Shown here: positions 33,401-43,508 of the stretch, one piece after another | Numbering within the stretch: position 1 is the first letter of the stretch | How the letters are laid out: each line of letters starts with the position of its first letter | From: Phoronis australis | Taxonomy: Eukaryota > Phoronida > Phoronidae | Length of the DNA: 48,123 nucleotides | Direction of reading: 5' to 3' | Assembly: GCA_002633005.1 (NCBI GenBank) | Contig: NMRA01000042.1 | Location: forward strand, 372,838 to 420,960 | The notes under the pieces: generated by a model | Databases searched by the model: none | Seen by the model: the letters and a program-made list of their open reading frames with translations, nothing else | Told to the model about the DNA's origin: nothing | Translations under genes and position numbers: made by a program

Positions 33401-36400
33401 ATTGCAAAACTGAGATCTAAGTAATCACTGATTCAAAACAGGAAGATCACATGAAGGCCTGTTTCTTTGATTAATAGTGTAGTCGATGGATTTTAAATGA
33501 ATTTATGTAAGTAACATGACTGACTACTCTTTCCTTTACACTCACCAACTTAGAACACAGGATGCGCTTTGTCAGTCGAAAGGTTTATCACAAAAATGTG
33601 AACATTTCGTAACTTTCAGGCCTGTTTGTGTTTGCCTTATTTAATTATTTTTTATTTTGGAAGTGGGCTGGGTTTCCGCGGAAACCTCACATATGGCGGC
33701 ACTTGAGTGAATATCCATAATGCAGGAGTCTGCTGTCACTCACTATGGCAGCCATTTTAGGTGGTGGTGCACCACTAAAAATATATATCAAACTAAAGAC
33801 TTCATATAAAACTCAGTTAAGTTTGAAAATAATTGGAGCTGTGTTGAATGAGCATTATTTTGGCTTAAGTTTCGTTTTATAAAGTTTTCAACCAAAATGA
33901 AGCGGAAATGGTATATTTAATAACATGATGCTGTTGGAATAAAACTTCATGTGATTTGTAAAACTGGCTACCCAAAGTATTACGAGGGTGACAGCATAAA
34001 ACTGCTATAAATTTGCACTGAAAAGAGAAAAGTTAACTTTTGAATTAGACTATTTGCCGCTATAAAAGTGGCGTCAACTTAATTGTTTCGTGTTCAGATG
34101 AGAGATGACTTCTGGTTCTGGGAACGAATAACAGTTCGTAATTGCTTAATCAGGCCAGGCTGAGCACATGCAATGACCCACAGATTTAAATAAACTTATT
34201 CGTTGAACCTAGGTCTCAAGCAATAACAAACATCTTTCCGAGATCAAAATCACTTTTAATCTAAAAAAATAACATTTTATAACGGCAAGTGGTCTCAACT
34301 GATAAAAAGTTAAGTTTTATTGACGGAAGAAGGGTACAAAGTAATAGTACAGCCTTGAAGCTAAATGCACACGTTCGTAACAAGACAGACTATATCTCTA
34401 AATGCACACGTTCGTAACAAGACATACTATATCCCTGAATACCGCTAGCACACTGTGGAAAAAGTGTTTGCTTTGGAATCGGAAGAAGGAGACATTAAGT
34501 ATTTGATGAGACTTACGGCCAATGCTTCGGCAATAGCTTGGGCACCTTTCAGGCGAAAGTGGTTCCAGCTCAAATCTAAGATTTCCAAAGTATCATTGCC
34601 AGCTGAAATACAAAATGGCGGTAAATTACCAGCTCAATCATTAGTAAAACTTCATTCTCGGTCACGATCTACTCACATCAAGCAACATACTAACTGAGAG
34701 TTTAAGAAATTTCTGCAAGTACTTTAATGATAGTTGTGTAAATAACTTTTAATGCCTTAATACGAAATAGTATTGTTCAATCCCATTTGGCAGTTTTGTG
34801 TATCCATTTGGTATTTCATATTTTATTTCCTGTTGATCTCGCGGAGAGTGTCAGGTAGACAATCGCTAATGCCCACCTGTTACTATCAATTAACATTTGT
34901 CAGTTTCGTGTACCAAGTTGGTATCTTAAAGGGACAATGGTTTTAGGGTCGAAAATGCATTTTAGGATTATGTTCGATAGAATGAACTTCTTGAAGTTAT
35001 TATCTTTTTGATCAGCCATAAAACAAAATCTGTCGTGTCTTTATGATTTTATTAGAAATCGCCCATTGTCACCGATGTCTGCAAGCCATTCGCTAAAAAA
35101 CAAGGCCCGTAACTTCAGCAGTGAAATACGCTAGAAATACTGTCGTTTAAGAAATGGGTCTAGCTCTGTCAGCAAAGCATTGGACTGTAACGTCTGAGAT
35201 TGTGAAATTCCAGTAGCTGATGCCAGAAAACCAATTTTCTCGCTGATATTGCCACTGCTGTTTTATGATTTGCAGTCTTAAAATAATTATTCGTGGAATA
35301 ATTCTTGCGTTGTTGTTCTATTGGCCACGGAAGCGGGGGAGGAATTTGGCGGCTTCAGCCCCCCCCCCCCTTTTCAGAGTGGCCATATTTACCAGCAACT
35401 CTATGTGCATTCTATGTGTGTGGTTTAACCAAATAGACGGTTTAAATGATGTCGGATAAAATTGTCCACTTGCTTACCAATGGCTGGCTTCAGAATAGTC
35501 CCAGCTTCCGACGAGAGTTCGTTATGGCTAAGATTCAGTTCCAGTAAATACCGGTTTGTCTGAAAAATCAATTAGGCTAGGTTTAAAGAAAGACACAAAA
35601 TATGAAAGCATATCCACAAAAGATTGCCTTGTAGACTATTAGCAAAGCATCTAGTACTTATCGATCACGTTAACGCAATGCAAGTTTGCCACTATCGTAT
35701 AGCAGAGCTTTCAACTTCAAAACAGTTCCAATTCTCTATTTTTGACAGTGGGTAGTAAACCCGGATACGTTTATGTGATCGTCCCAGTTTGCAACCTAGT
35801 TTGTTTAAAAACTGCAGTGATGTATAGATCTCTCTGTGGTCAATCCAAATAAAATTTTGGCAAAGATAAAAGAATTAGGATACAAGCAGTCTGAGTAATT
35901 TACACTTACATCAATAATATCTGCTAAGTATTCCGCGTCTTTGTCTTTAAACCCGTTTCCTGGAAATATACAAACACGCAATTGGTATTAAAAAAGAGTA
36001 AATCATTTCTACGGTTGCAAGAAGTACTGGCTGTTCGTTATTGCTTCAAACCAGCAAGTTCGTGAAGTATGCTTGGTTTGTCACCGAGGCTCTTCATCCT
36101 ACCGGATCACTAAGTCTGCTTAGGTAATTTCATCATGTCTAAAATCTCTTGGCCCATTTACACCAGCCTCTAGCCTATTTACAATGGCACAAAGCCTTTC
36201 GATCGGTCATTTCTCCAGTCAAGTTCAAGTTTAACAGCGCTCTTAGAAGAACGAGCACGGAGATTTTAATTTTCCTGGAAGACGGTGAGTTTGATCCTGG
36301 AAACCTTTCAGCACTCTTACCACAGGACCATTGAGTTATCCATTAATTTCGTGGTAAATGAACTATACTTATATCTTCTTCATTGTCAAACTTAGGAGTG

Positions 36401-39400
36401 GACGCCGGGTGTCGCTTGGATGCCTGCTATGCTGGCTGTAGACATAGCCTTGTATCTTCATGTGCATAGCTTCCTTGGCTTTTCATTTAGTCCAGCCTGT
36501 TCTAAGCACGCTGTAGCACACGAAGACATCCAAAGAAATGACTGACCGTATCTTCGTGCCAATGTAAATAGGCTAGAGGTTGTTGTACATAGACCGTGAT
36601 ATTTTAGACATGACGCTACTTCATCACAACTCCAGAGTGCATTTCAGGAAGTCAAGGAAACTCGTCCAGGTATTTCATAGCAAAGCAAGTTACATTCCGG
36701 CAAAGGATAAGAACCCGATGACGTTGTTCTGGGCAATCAAAAGCATTAGTTAAGAAAGTCGTTTTTAACACCATGTTGTTTCGGAAGTGCAAGCTATGGT
36801 GGAACTATAATGGCTGCGGTGCGTAGACCCAAGACATTGGCTATGCACTTGCAGCGAAAAATGGAACGGAAACGGTGAATTCTATATATAATTAATTAAT
36901 CTCATCGCACCATTCAACATTCCGTTTTGCGTGGTCTTGCGTGATCTCGTTTTACTTGCCAAAAGCTCGTTCTAGAGAACGCTTCCCAGTAGAAAGCCCG
37001 TTCAACAAATCAATCGCAAATTGTGAAACGAAAGCAAAGAAAACTTACTGTAAAGTGGGTCCTGCGAAACACAGGCTTGACTGACTTACCAGATAAATCT
37101 ATCCTCCTGAGAAAAATGTTGTCTTTTAACGTTTCTGTCAGTGCTTGCAACCCTAATGAACCCAAGATATTTTCAGAAAGATTCTGAAATAAAATGGTTA
37201 ATTTATTTAATCTTAAACTTATGACCAATGATACAAAACTTTTTGGTTAGAAAAACAATTTACGAATTAATAACTTCCAGAATTTTCTACCAAATTTTTT
37301 TCGAATGGGATAATATAAACATCCCACAATTAAGTTTGTTGTTAAATTCAATATTTGTTTTCAGCTTATGTGTATTTTTAATTAGTAGTTATCATAAAAA
37401 TGAAGTGTTTTTCAAAATGGCAAAACCAGGTTGGTTCACGTTTGAGTTTCTCAAAACGTTATCATTCATCTTGGCCATGTCATCGCCACGCTTTTTCTGT
37501 TGCCACTTCTGCATGATCCTCAGAGTCATGACCTGATCGCCAAAAGAAATAGATAACTTCAACTGTCAAGACACGCTGTGAAAGTTTATGTGTCAAACCA
37601 TAGAGGGTGTTAGATATCAAACCATTCTTTACCAAGTCTGTTAAGTAGACGTTTTCTTGCAACATTCTGGCCATAAAGTGAGCGCCTTGGTCCTCCATCC
37701 CATTGTCTTCTAAGTCAAGTTTAGACATGGAGGATGTAATCTAAAGACAAAGTAAACACAATAAATAAGCAACATCTGTCCTGTTAAAGGGACGTTGTAG
37801 GTTTTACTGTTTTAATTATTGTTAGCGGGATAGATTTTTTGAAGTTATTAGCTTTCGTCAAAGTGTTATACAACACAATCCGTTGTGCATTCGATTTATC
37901 GCAAATCACCAATTCTCGCCGTTGTCTGCATAAGATTCGCGACTTTCCATTTGAATACCACTAAAATGCTCAGGCCATTTATTGAGTGGTACTTAGCTCG
38001 GCCAATAGAGCGTTAGGCTGCGACTGCGAAGGGTTATAGGTTCGATTTCGCTCTCACACTCTGATCTCATAAAATCACCATTCTTTCCATTTATGTCCCT
38101 CAATCTGTACTTTCTAGACCTATGCCAGCAATTTTAAAAAGTCAACCTGTTGCTTAGGCAACAAACTTGAAGTTTATGTGTTGGAGCCGCTAGATAAGCC
38201 TGTAATTGAGTTGAACTCTCAAAACAGAAGAATTGTAAGATAATGAATGCATACATAATCAATGCATGTGCGTCACTTTTACATAACATGCAAATCATTA
38301 CTTAGCTGACGAAACTGGCAGACATTTTGTTGCTTGCTTGGCCCACGTGCGCATTTTTGTACTAATAGCTATCTAAGACGAGTGTCATTTCGTACCTGTC
38401 CGTTCAATATAATGAGTTGTACACATGAACAGTATTGGGCCAATCCCAGTGTCAGCAAACTTATTAGTCCAATGAAAAATCCCAACACGGATGTTATTAA
38501 TTTTTGTCATATTATGCTTTTTGCAAATTATCACAAATGCATAAGGAATGATTGTCAATGTGTATCTCTGTCGTATTATTATTTTGATAGAAACTGTACT
38601 TTGGGCACATGGCCTTGAATACCTGAAATTAAAATAAACATACTCATGCTATCAATTGTTCGCGCACGGTCTTCGCGACAGATCTACGTCCAAGTGGGAG
38701 GCATAATCTCACAGCCGGGACTTTTTCTCTGGAATCAATTTAAAAACTCCGAGTGTCTGTGAAATAACGCCTTCATTGTCCACAACGCAAAGAAACATCC
38801 AGAGCATGTTTAATACTGATATGTTTGATTTTCACCGCAAGCTGGGGGTAATGATTCAAACACGAACAATGGACAAGTGAACAGCTACAGAAAAAAAAAT
38901 AACTGCGTGGCATTTTCGAGTATTCGAGAGAAACTAAGAATTAAGGCGAGACATTTCATTAGAATTTGAAAAAAACTGCTATCGTTTGTATGTTGTTTTC
39001 CATCAGTTCTATATCTGCTTGCTCCTTTTTGTGATTTTACACAACAATAGAACGGATTGTCACTGATTGACCCATTCAAATCTGCTTTGATTGCTGTGAG
39101 AGCTTAGTGCATCAAACATAACTTTGTTTGAAGGTTAAGCATAGCTGTGGCGATTAGTGTGAACTTTTGTGCATGAGATTGCCAGTTTAAGTTTGATAGC
39201 AATGCTCAACGTAAGGCACGGTGGCTTTCTTACTATCAAGCATTTAAGATTGATGAACCGACCTCAGTCAGTGGAGCTTCTTAAATCTTTATTTACCTCT
39301 TTATTTCCCAAGCATATTTCCAGGATTGTTTATTTCGTCATAAATGTTTTGAAAAGTGTTGTAAATATTAATCGTATTTGTAACTAGTAATCCTACCTGC

Positions 39401-42400
39401 AAAGGATATGACATTGCTTGCGTTCCCTTAGGGCCTAAACTGTGGTGCGCCATCTTTAGGTGTTCGTCGTCAATGTGTCGTAGGAAGTAGGACGCTGGAG
39501 TTACGCCTAATTGCGTACAAGCCTTCGCATACAATTTCTCTTTGTTGTTTCTCAAGGGAGATTTTACTGCAAGGTATGAAAAATAGTTCAAAGTCAATGA
39601 AATATATACGACAAATCAGAAAAAAATACATGAAACTTGATACTCTGGCAAAGGGATCTTGATGAGTAAATGAGAATGTGCAAGTTCGTCTTAGATAAAC
39701 AAACTCTGTCCCACAGTTGCCGCGATTTCGTCGGCTCTTCGGTCGTAGCCAATTTCGATCGTACCCAGATCGCCAGCGAGGTTTCGCCCCCAACGCTGCA
39801 AATTGAGTTCCTAGTCTGTACTCTCTATAGCCCTGAGTTGCCACCTCATTGGCGGATCCCGAAGTTTGAGTTTGTGAGGGTGAAAGTCACTATGCAAAAA
39901 GCATTTTCATGCGACACATATAGAAATTAACCGCCTACTTTCATTACCACCGACTGCATTTATTTGAATACTACTTTCATCTCCACCATGAAAGCATATA
40001 TTCAAAAAATGATTGACGAGCACAGTCAAAGCGTATCATGTTGCGCATGGTAAACAATAATCCCCGGACTTTTGTAGTCACGTAATAGTTTTTTTTTAAA
40101 TCCCTGGGCGACTGTCGCAACCTTTGATAACATGGGCCCAAGGTCTAGTCTTCGAACCCAAACTCGTAATATTTTCTGTTCTACTTGAGAACGTACTTGA
40201 GAACAGCGCCAATTTTTCTGTGCTAGAAAATATGATGGTTTAAGTGAATGGATGTCTAATCTCAGTTCGCACTTGATGACCCCAGCATGAAAGCTATAAG
40301 TCCGAGTGTGAACAGGAAGTTTCAAGTTTGAACTCGTGTTGATCGTCAGAGATCGTCGATACCTTATTAGTTTTCATTGGTGAGCTATGCTGTTATTTTC
40401 CCAGCGTATTTTATTTATGTTTTATTTTATCTAAGTGTTGTAAAAAGATCTCTGCTGATATCTCGGATCTAAGGATCGCCAAGTGCGAACTTGGAATAGA
40501 AAATGCGATGATTAGGAGTTTGAATAGCTGAAGAAAAACATTAATGGAACCACATGTAGCCTTAAGTGTTTCACGTTCAGAATTAAATTACTGATGGACT
40601 GAAATTGTCGACGTCTAGTGCTTGCTTAGAACATCTTTTTGTGTTGTTATTTCCAGTGCCGGTTTATCATTTTTAAAAGCTAAACCAACTACATCACAAA
40701 TTATGAACCCCGCCTCGCAGGTACAGAGGTCACTTGAAAGCTGTGTCGGTTGGGGATTCAAATTGCAGAGACCAGGGGATGGGATCAGATTACTAGAGCT
40801 TCCGAACTGTTTATAGATTAGGGGCCTGAGAGGGCATAATCCGACACTGGTTCATTTGACATACATTTCTGAAATGCAGATCGTCAATAAATGAAGAATT
40901 CTTAGCTTCGACTCCTTTAGAGATTGTCCATGATTACCGACATTTTTAAAACGTGTGCTTCTAAAATGTTGATTTCCGCGTCTCTCCTTCTCATTCTACT
41001 CATCGTCGGACATTTCATATGACATCGGCCGTTTTCCTCTCTCCAATGTCCGTTTTGTACACTTGAATATGTCGATAATTGTTGATGACGCTTTGGTCGT
41101 CTCATTTTGAGAAAAAAATGACGCAAATTTCAACTATTGATCGTTTGCAAGAAAGTGACGTTGTCATTAGTTAATCCAGGGCCCGGTCTCTAATCTTTGT
41201 ACTCGAAACGATCTCGAAACTATTTGTGGCAATTTCTCTGCTCCTTTTGTGCGAACTTAAGATAATTGGTTATCAGACTGTGCTCGAATACATTATAGTT
41301 TATGCATAGGAGTTTCTAGTTCAATTTTGCCCTTGAAGACCCTTATATTCGTGCTACAAACTCGAGTAAAAACTCGAAATTTCGAGTTCAAACTCGAACT
41401 TATTGCTTTAATATTGGGTTTACAAACTGTGAACTAGGGGCAATAAATTATCTACTTAAGTTATTGTGTACTCAACCATAGAATAATAGACACTTATCTT
41501 GAGTTCGCCCAAAAGTAGAGTAGAAAATGCCAAACCTAATTTCGAGTAAAAAGATTGGAGACCGGGCCCAGGGCAATGTCCATGGGAAACATGTGCTCTC
41601 GTACATAGATTGTTAAAAACTGCAGATTTTCTGCAATTTTGGGACCAGGCCAAGCGGAACGGAAACCTTCCGCCGCAAAAAAATGCACAATATAAATAAC
41701 GATGGTTGTGTCCTGTTCGACCACAAAATCTTGCAAAACAATAACGATATCTTTCCCAGGTCGTGCCCTGCGGAAACTGTTGTAACACTTTGTGACGAAC
41801 GTAGGAATACAAACTGTCGTGATTTTCGTTGCGGCAATCTGTGGTTTGTGTTGTTGCATGAATTGTCGCAATCACGAATTTCAACGTAACCGTTTCTGCA
41901 AACCTCCGAAGCTCGAATTGTCACAAAAGGCAACTGGGTGAAGTTAAAGTTTTTACAACACTTCGGAGTGTTGGGGATGGATGGTTCAGTGAAAGGCTGA
42001 CGACCAGGGGTTGGGAATGACCGGAGAGACTGACAAGGCTGCTTTTCGTGGACATTGAAAAAATGGTACCAAAGGCAACTTGACTTTATTAGTTAAAGAG
42101 GTTTATTGTGACTAAAGTCAAGAGTTTCAAGGTTGACAGACGTCACAACGTTTGAGGAAACTGCGATATTTGCCGTTACGAGTATATAAAGCCAAGATGG
42201 AAGTGACAGACGGTCGAAAAACAAATGGGCATCGACACCAGAGAGCGACGTATAGAAAGTGTCGTATGTCAGCGATAATGTAAAGTTGGTATTGCATTTT
42301 ACTCATACAGCTTAACATTGCCGTCTTTGAATTATTAGCGGGACATTGCTTTCAATTACGTCATGAAAAGAATCATACATTAATTGACTTCCTACTAGAA

Positions 42401-43508
42401 GCGGTCGAGGTTGGGCAACTCGACCGGTTTGCGCACCTCAGAATCTGCCGGTTTAGTTCGAAGACAACATGCTGTTGTCGTTAATTAAGTCGCCTCAGGT
42501 TGTTGATGTTATCGTTATCAAGATAATTAGAGGCGACAATAGTATTTTTAAATATTCGTTTTAAAAGTTTGTTAATAGCATAATTGAATAGGTCGTGAAA
42601 AGCGCAAGTGACTGAAGATTGAAAACTGGACACGAAATGAGATTTTTACAGCCTAATTTTGCGATAATATCTTTCTCATTAATTCTCCAGGGTGTGCAAC
42701 CGTGATAATTAGACCAATTGAAACTTCCAGGCAGCAGCTGGATTTTGAGGTAAGCCAATTGTCATCGTACAATTCTTGGCATGTTGTTTAGAAGGTCTAT
42801 ACAAACGGTCGCCCAGAGTACTTTGAAGGTCCGTACAAACGGTAGCCCAGAGTACTTTGAAGGTCCGTACAAACGGTCGCCCAGAGTACTTTGAAGGTCT
42901 GTACAAACGGTGGCCCAGAGTACTTTGAAGGTCTGTACAAACGGTGGCCCAGAGTACTTTGAAGGTCTGTACAAACGGTGGCCTAAAATGCGATGCTTAT
43001 GAGCCTTAAACGCTCATTCTAGAGGTTATTTACACAAAAGAGCATCTCTGTTCAGATTATGCCACTTCACTCAGTAACCCCAACAAGATGTGAAGACTAA
43101 AGGATCAAAGCGACACCATTTGTTAACGAAACACATCATTTTGCAATTCGTAACTTCAACAAGGATTTGAAAAGCTGCTTTATCACCTTCTGGGTCCTCC
43201 TCAAGGTCGGTGTCAAAGTCCTCGCTGTCTGCACTGTCGCTTTCTAATTCAGTTATAAGGAAACCACGGCCGAATTGTCTCTCCCGACGCAGTAAGGCGA
43301 CTCGTTCTCTCAACGTCAACTCTCTCACTTGACCCTTGGGTCTGATAGCAGAGCCCCTGCTGTCACTGCGGCTCAAGGGTGTTCGCCGGAGTCGAGACTT
43401 GGCGGATTGTGACGGCAACGGAGTTTTCCTCCGTTTTCTCAACACCACTTCTTCAGGCATCTCCGCAATGGAGTTCATACCAGAATGGTATTGACTAAGA
43501 CGGCTCAT
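30069..43508 (-). CDS. LRRC74A: LRRC74-like leucine-rich-repeat protein with two C-terminal EF-hands (12 coding exons)
   Basis: Joining 12 exons (43508-43187, 39566-39397, 37740-37633, 37183-37090, 35959-35910, 35559-35478, 34602-34517, 33314-33120, 31937-31845, 31653-31393, 30954-30869, 30420-30069) keeps one frame: 1899 nt, 632 aa. Residues 1-107 are Arg/Ser-rich, then acidic. Residues 113-158 (YAKACTQLGVTPASYFLRHI, HHSLGPKGTQAM) match the LRRC74 signature before the repeats. Residues 165-400 form ribonuclease-inhibitor-type LRRs (SKLDLEDNGMEDQGA, NLSENILGSLGLQAL, LELNLSHNELSSEAG, LEILDLSWNHFRLKG, LEELDISHNRIT). EF-hand loops lie at 470-481 (D, D, S, T, T, E ligands; Met at the usual Gly) and 506-517 (D, N, D, V, E, E; canonical DG). 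The tail is Lys/Glu-rich then Asp/Glu-rich. Probable role: cytosolic calcium-responsive protein-protein scaffold (inference); whether it is closer to vertebrate LRRC74A or B is unclear. Confidence 0.88.
30869..30954 (-). CDS. LRRC74A: LRRC74-like coding exon 11 (residues 488-516), EF-hand 2 start
   Basis: Encodes LDTLIEMLDTNRDGVVEL; the loop DTNRDGVVELGE is completed by exon 12, supplying the position-12 Glu. Acceptor TTTTGCAG, donor GG|GTAAGT. Confidence 0.9.
31393..31653 (-). CDS. LRRC74A: LRRC74-like coding exon 10 (residues 401-487), EF-hand 1
   Basis: Encodes a charged helical linker then LRLVDLFKSLDKDQSMTLTR and EEFIKGLE, an EF-hand with a 12-residue loop at 470-481. Acceptor ATTTAAG, donor GAA|GTGAGT; 261 nt. 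Confidence 0.9.
31845..31937 (-). CDS. LRRC74A: LRRC74-like coding exon 9 (residues 370-400), LRR
   Basis: Encodes MGYNSITFQGTIAILKACMS and VEFLDLE, the last clear repeat. Acceptor TTTTCAG, donor GAG|GTGGGT; 93 nt. Confidence 0.88.
31938..33119 (-). other. LRRC74-like intron 8
   Basis: 1.18 kb intron holding the 27-bp minisatellite; otherwise no recognisable content. Confidence 0.65.
32437..32679. repeat. 27-bp minisatellite, nine copies
   Basis: Nine head-to-tail units of the type GCCCTGACAGTAAATCCATA + GCTATGT, starting every 27 bp from 32437. Units 4, 8 and 9 read GCACTG; unit 9 is otherwise the most divergent. Near-identity of the other copies suggests recent expansion. Confidence 0.97.
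33120..33314 (-). CDS. LRRC74A: LRRC74-like coding exon 8 (residues 305-369), two LRRs
   Basis: Encodes CLKCLRLNMNGFAVTGTISL and LEELDISHNRITTLPL. Acceptor TTTTCAG. The donor AAG|GTTCTT departs from consensus at +3 and +5; reading through would add 22 codons and a stop, but the LRR continues correctly into exon 9 only if this donor is used. Confidence 0.85.
33315..34516 (-). other. LRRC74-like intron 7
   Basis: 1.2 kb intron with no gene seen; its 5' part (in gene direction) contains a 37-bp tandem duplication (34361-34434). Confidence 0.6.
34361..34434. repeat. 37-bp tandem duplication
   Basis: Adjacent copies of a unit beginning CTAAATGCACACGTTCGTAA (34361-34397, 34398-34434), differing at a few bases. 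Confidence 0.9.
34517..34602 (-). CDS. LRRC74A: LRRC74-like coding exon 7 (residues 276-304), LRR
   Basis: Encodes AGNDTLEILDLSWNHFRLKG and AQAIAEALA. Acceptor TATTTCAG, donor GCC|GTAAGT. Confidence 0.9.
34927..35230. repeat. SINE-like dispersed repeat with tRNA-like 3' module, copy 1
   Basis: Shares with 37790-38090 the order TTAAAGGGAC, TTGAAGTTATTA, an ATCGCCCATTGTCACC-type block, GTCTGCA and a tRNA-like box A (TAGCTCTGTCAGCAAAGC). The copies are diverged. It lies in intron 6 of the LRR gene. Confidence 0.55.
35478..35559 (-). CDS. LRRC74A: LRRC74-like coding exon 6 (residues 249-276), LRR
   Basis: Encodes TNRYLLELNLSHNELSSEAG and TILKPAI. Acceptor TTTTTCAG, donor TTG|GTAAGC. Confidence 0.9.
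35910..35959 (-). CDS. LRRC74A: LRRC74-like coding exon 5 (residues 232-248)
   Basis: Very short exon (50 nt) encoding GNGFKDKDAEYLADIID, the second half of the LRR begun in exon 4. Acceptor TTTCCAG, donor GAT|GTAAGT. Confidence 0.88.
35960..37089 (-). other. LRRC74-like intron 4
   Basis: Almost half of this intron is the inverted-repeat element at 36133-36613; no coding sequence otherwise. Confidence 0.6.
36133..36613. mobile_element. Foldback/MITE-like element with ~80-bp terminal inverted repeats
   Basis: The left end (TCATGTCTAAAAT, later CCTCTAGCCTATTTACA and TGGCAC) is matched by the reverse complement of the right end over about 80 bp at roughly three-quarters identity. The ~320-bp middle holds, on the minus strand near 36335-36275, tRNA-like Pol III motifs (TGGTCCTGTGGTAAGAG and GGATCAAACTC). 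No transposase. No target-site duplication identified. Confidence 0.65.
37090..37183 (-). CDS. LRRC74A: LRRC74-like coding exon 4 (residues 201-232), LRR
   Basis: Encodes NLSENILGSLGLQALTETLK and FLRRIDLSG. Acceptor TATTTCAG, donor CTG|GTAAGT. Confidence 0.9.
37633..37740 (-). CDS. LRRC74A: LRRC74-like coding exon 3 (residues 165-200), LRR
   Basis: Encodes MSKLDLEDNGMEDQGAHFMA and RMLQENVYLTDL, one RI-type LRR. Acceptor GTCTTTAG, donor TTG|GTAAAG; 108 nt, phase 0. Confidence 0.9.
37741..39396 (-). other. LRRC74-like intron 2
   Basis: 1.66 kb intron containing the second SINE-like copy (37790-38090); nothing else recognised. Confidence 0.6.
37790..38090. repeat. SINE-like dispersed repeat with tRNA-like 3' module, copy 2
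   Basis: Same block order as 34927-35230. Its tRNA-like end is better preserved: TAGCTCGGCCAATAGAGCG forms a D-arm-like stem (GCTC/GAGC) and GGTTCGATTTC matches box B well. The acceptor and T stems do not pair well enough for a working tRNA. Confidence 0.55.
39397..39566 (-). CDS. LRRC74A: LRRC74-like coding exon 2 (residues 108-164)
   Basis: Encodes LYAKACTQLGVTPASYFLRH and HHSLGPKGTQAMSYPLQ, the most family-diagnostic stretch. Acceptor CTTGCAG, donor CAG|GTAGGA. Confidence 0.92.
41176..41572. mobile_element. 0.4-kb terminal-inverted-repeat MITE, copy 1
   Basis: 397-bp element. The left end GGGCCCGGTCTCTAATCTTT continues to ACTCGAAA and is the reverse complement of the right end with two mismatches in 30. 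A nearly identical copy lies at 47624-48032. The interior is rich in ACTCGA/TCGAGT, including a perfect 18-bp palindrome AACTCGAAATTTCGAGTT at 41371-41388. It has no coding capacity and must be mobilised in trans. Confidence 0.9.
42402..42426. repeat. Short perfect hairpin
   Basis: CGGTCGAG (42402-42409) and CTCGACCG (42419-42426) pair perfectly around a 9-base loop. Confidence 0.7.
42489..42537. repeat. Short inverted repeat
   Basis: GTCGCCTC (42489-42496) and GAGGCGAC (42530-42537) are perfect reverse complements 33 bases apart. Confidence 0.65.
42795..42983. repeat. 34-bp minisatellite, five full copies plus a partial
   Basis: Units start at 42795, 42829, 42863, 42897, 42931 and 42965 (partial), of the type GTCTGTACAAACGGTGGCCC + AGAGTACTTTGAAG. 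Only a few sites vary. It lies in intron 1 of the LRR gene. Confidence 0.97.
43187..43508 (-). CDS. LRRC74A: LRRC74-like coding exon 1 (residues 1-108)
   Basis: ATG at 43508-43506, ten bases after an acceptor (TTCTTCACAG ending at 43518), so a 5' UTR intron precedes it. Encodes a basic, Ser-rich head and the acidic DSADSEDFDTDLEEDPE. The donor GAAG|GTGATA is weak but gives the phase exon 2 needs. Confidence 0.8.

Larger units (their letters stand above)
39567..43186 (-). other. LRRC74-like intron 1 (3.6 kb)
   Basis: The longest intron of the gene. It holds a complete TIR element (41176-41572), two short hairpins (42402-42426, 42489-42537) and the 34-bp minisatellite (42795-42983). Overlapping open frames at 41456-41933 resemble nothing known. 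Confidence 0.65.

Noticed and set aside
36960-36985. Heat-shock-element-like GTTCTAGAGAAC
   Set aside because: Spacing between the TTC and GAA halves is four bases rather than the two needed, and it lies in an intron.
37984-38056. Functional tRNA gene
   Set aside because: Box A and B are present, but the acceptor and T stems do not pair and the segment is part of a dispersed repeat; treated as SINE-like.
41456-41933. Overlapping 106-142-codon minus-strand frames
   Set aside because: They run partly through the MITE and lie in an intron of the LRR gene, with no recognisable domain.
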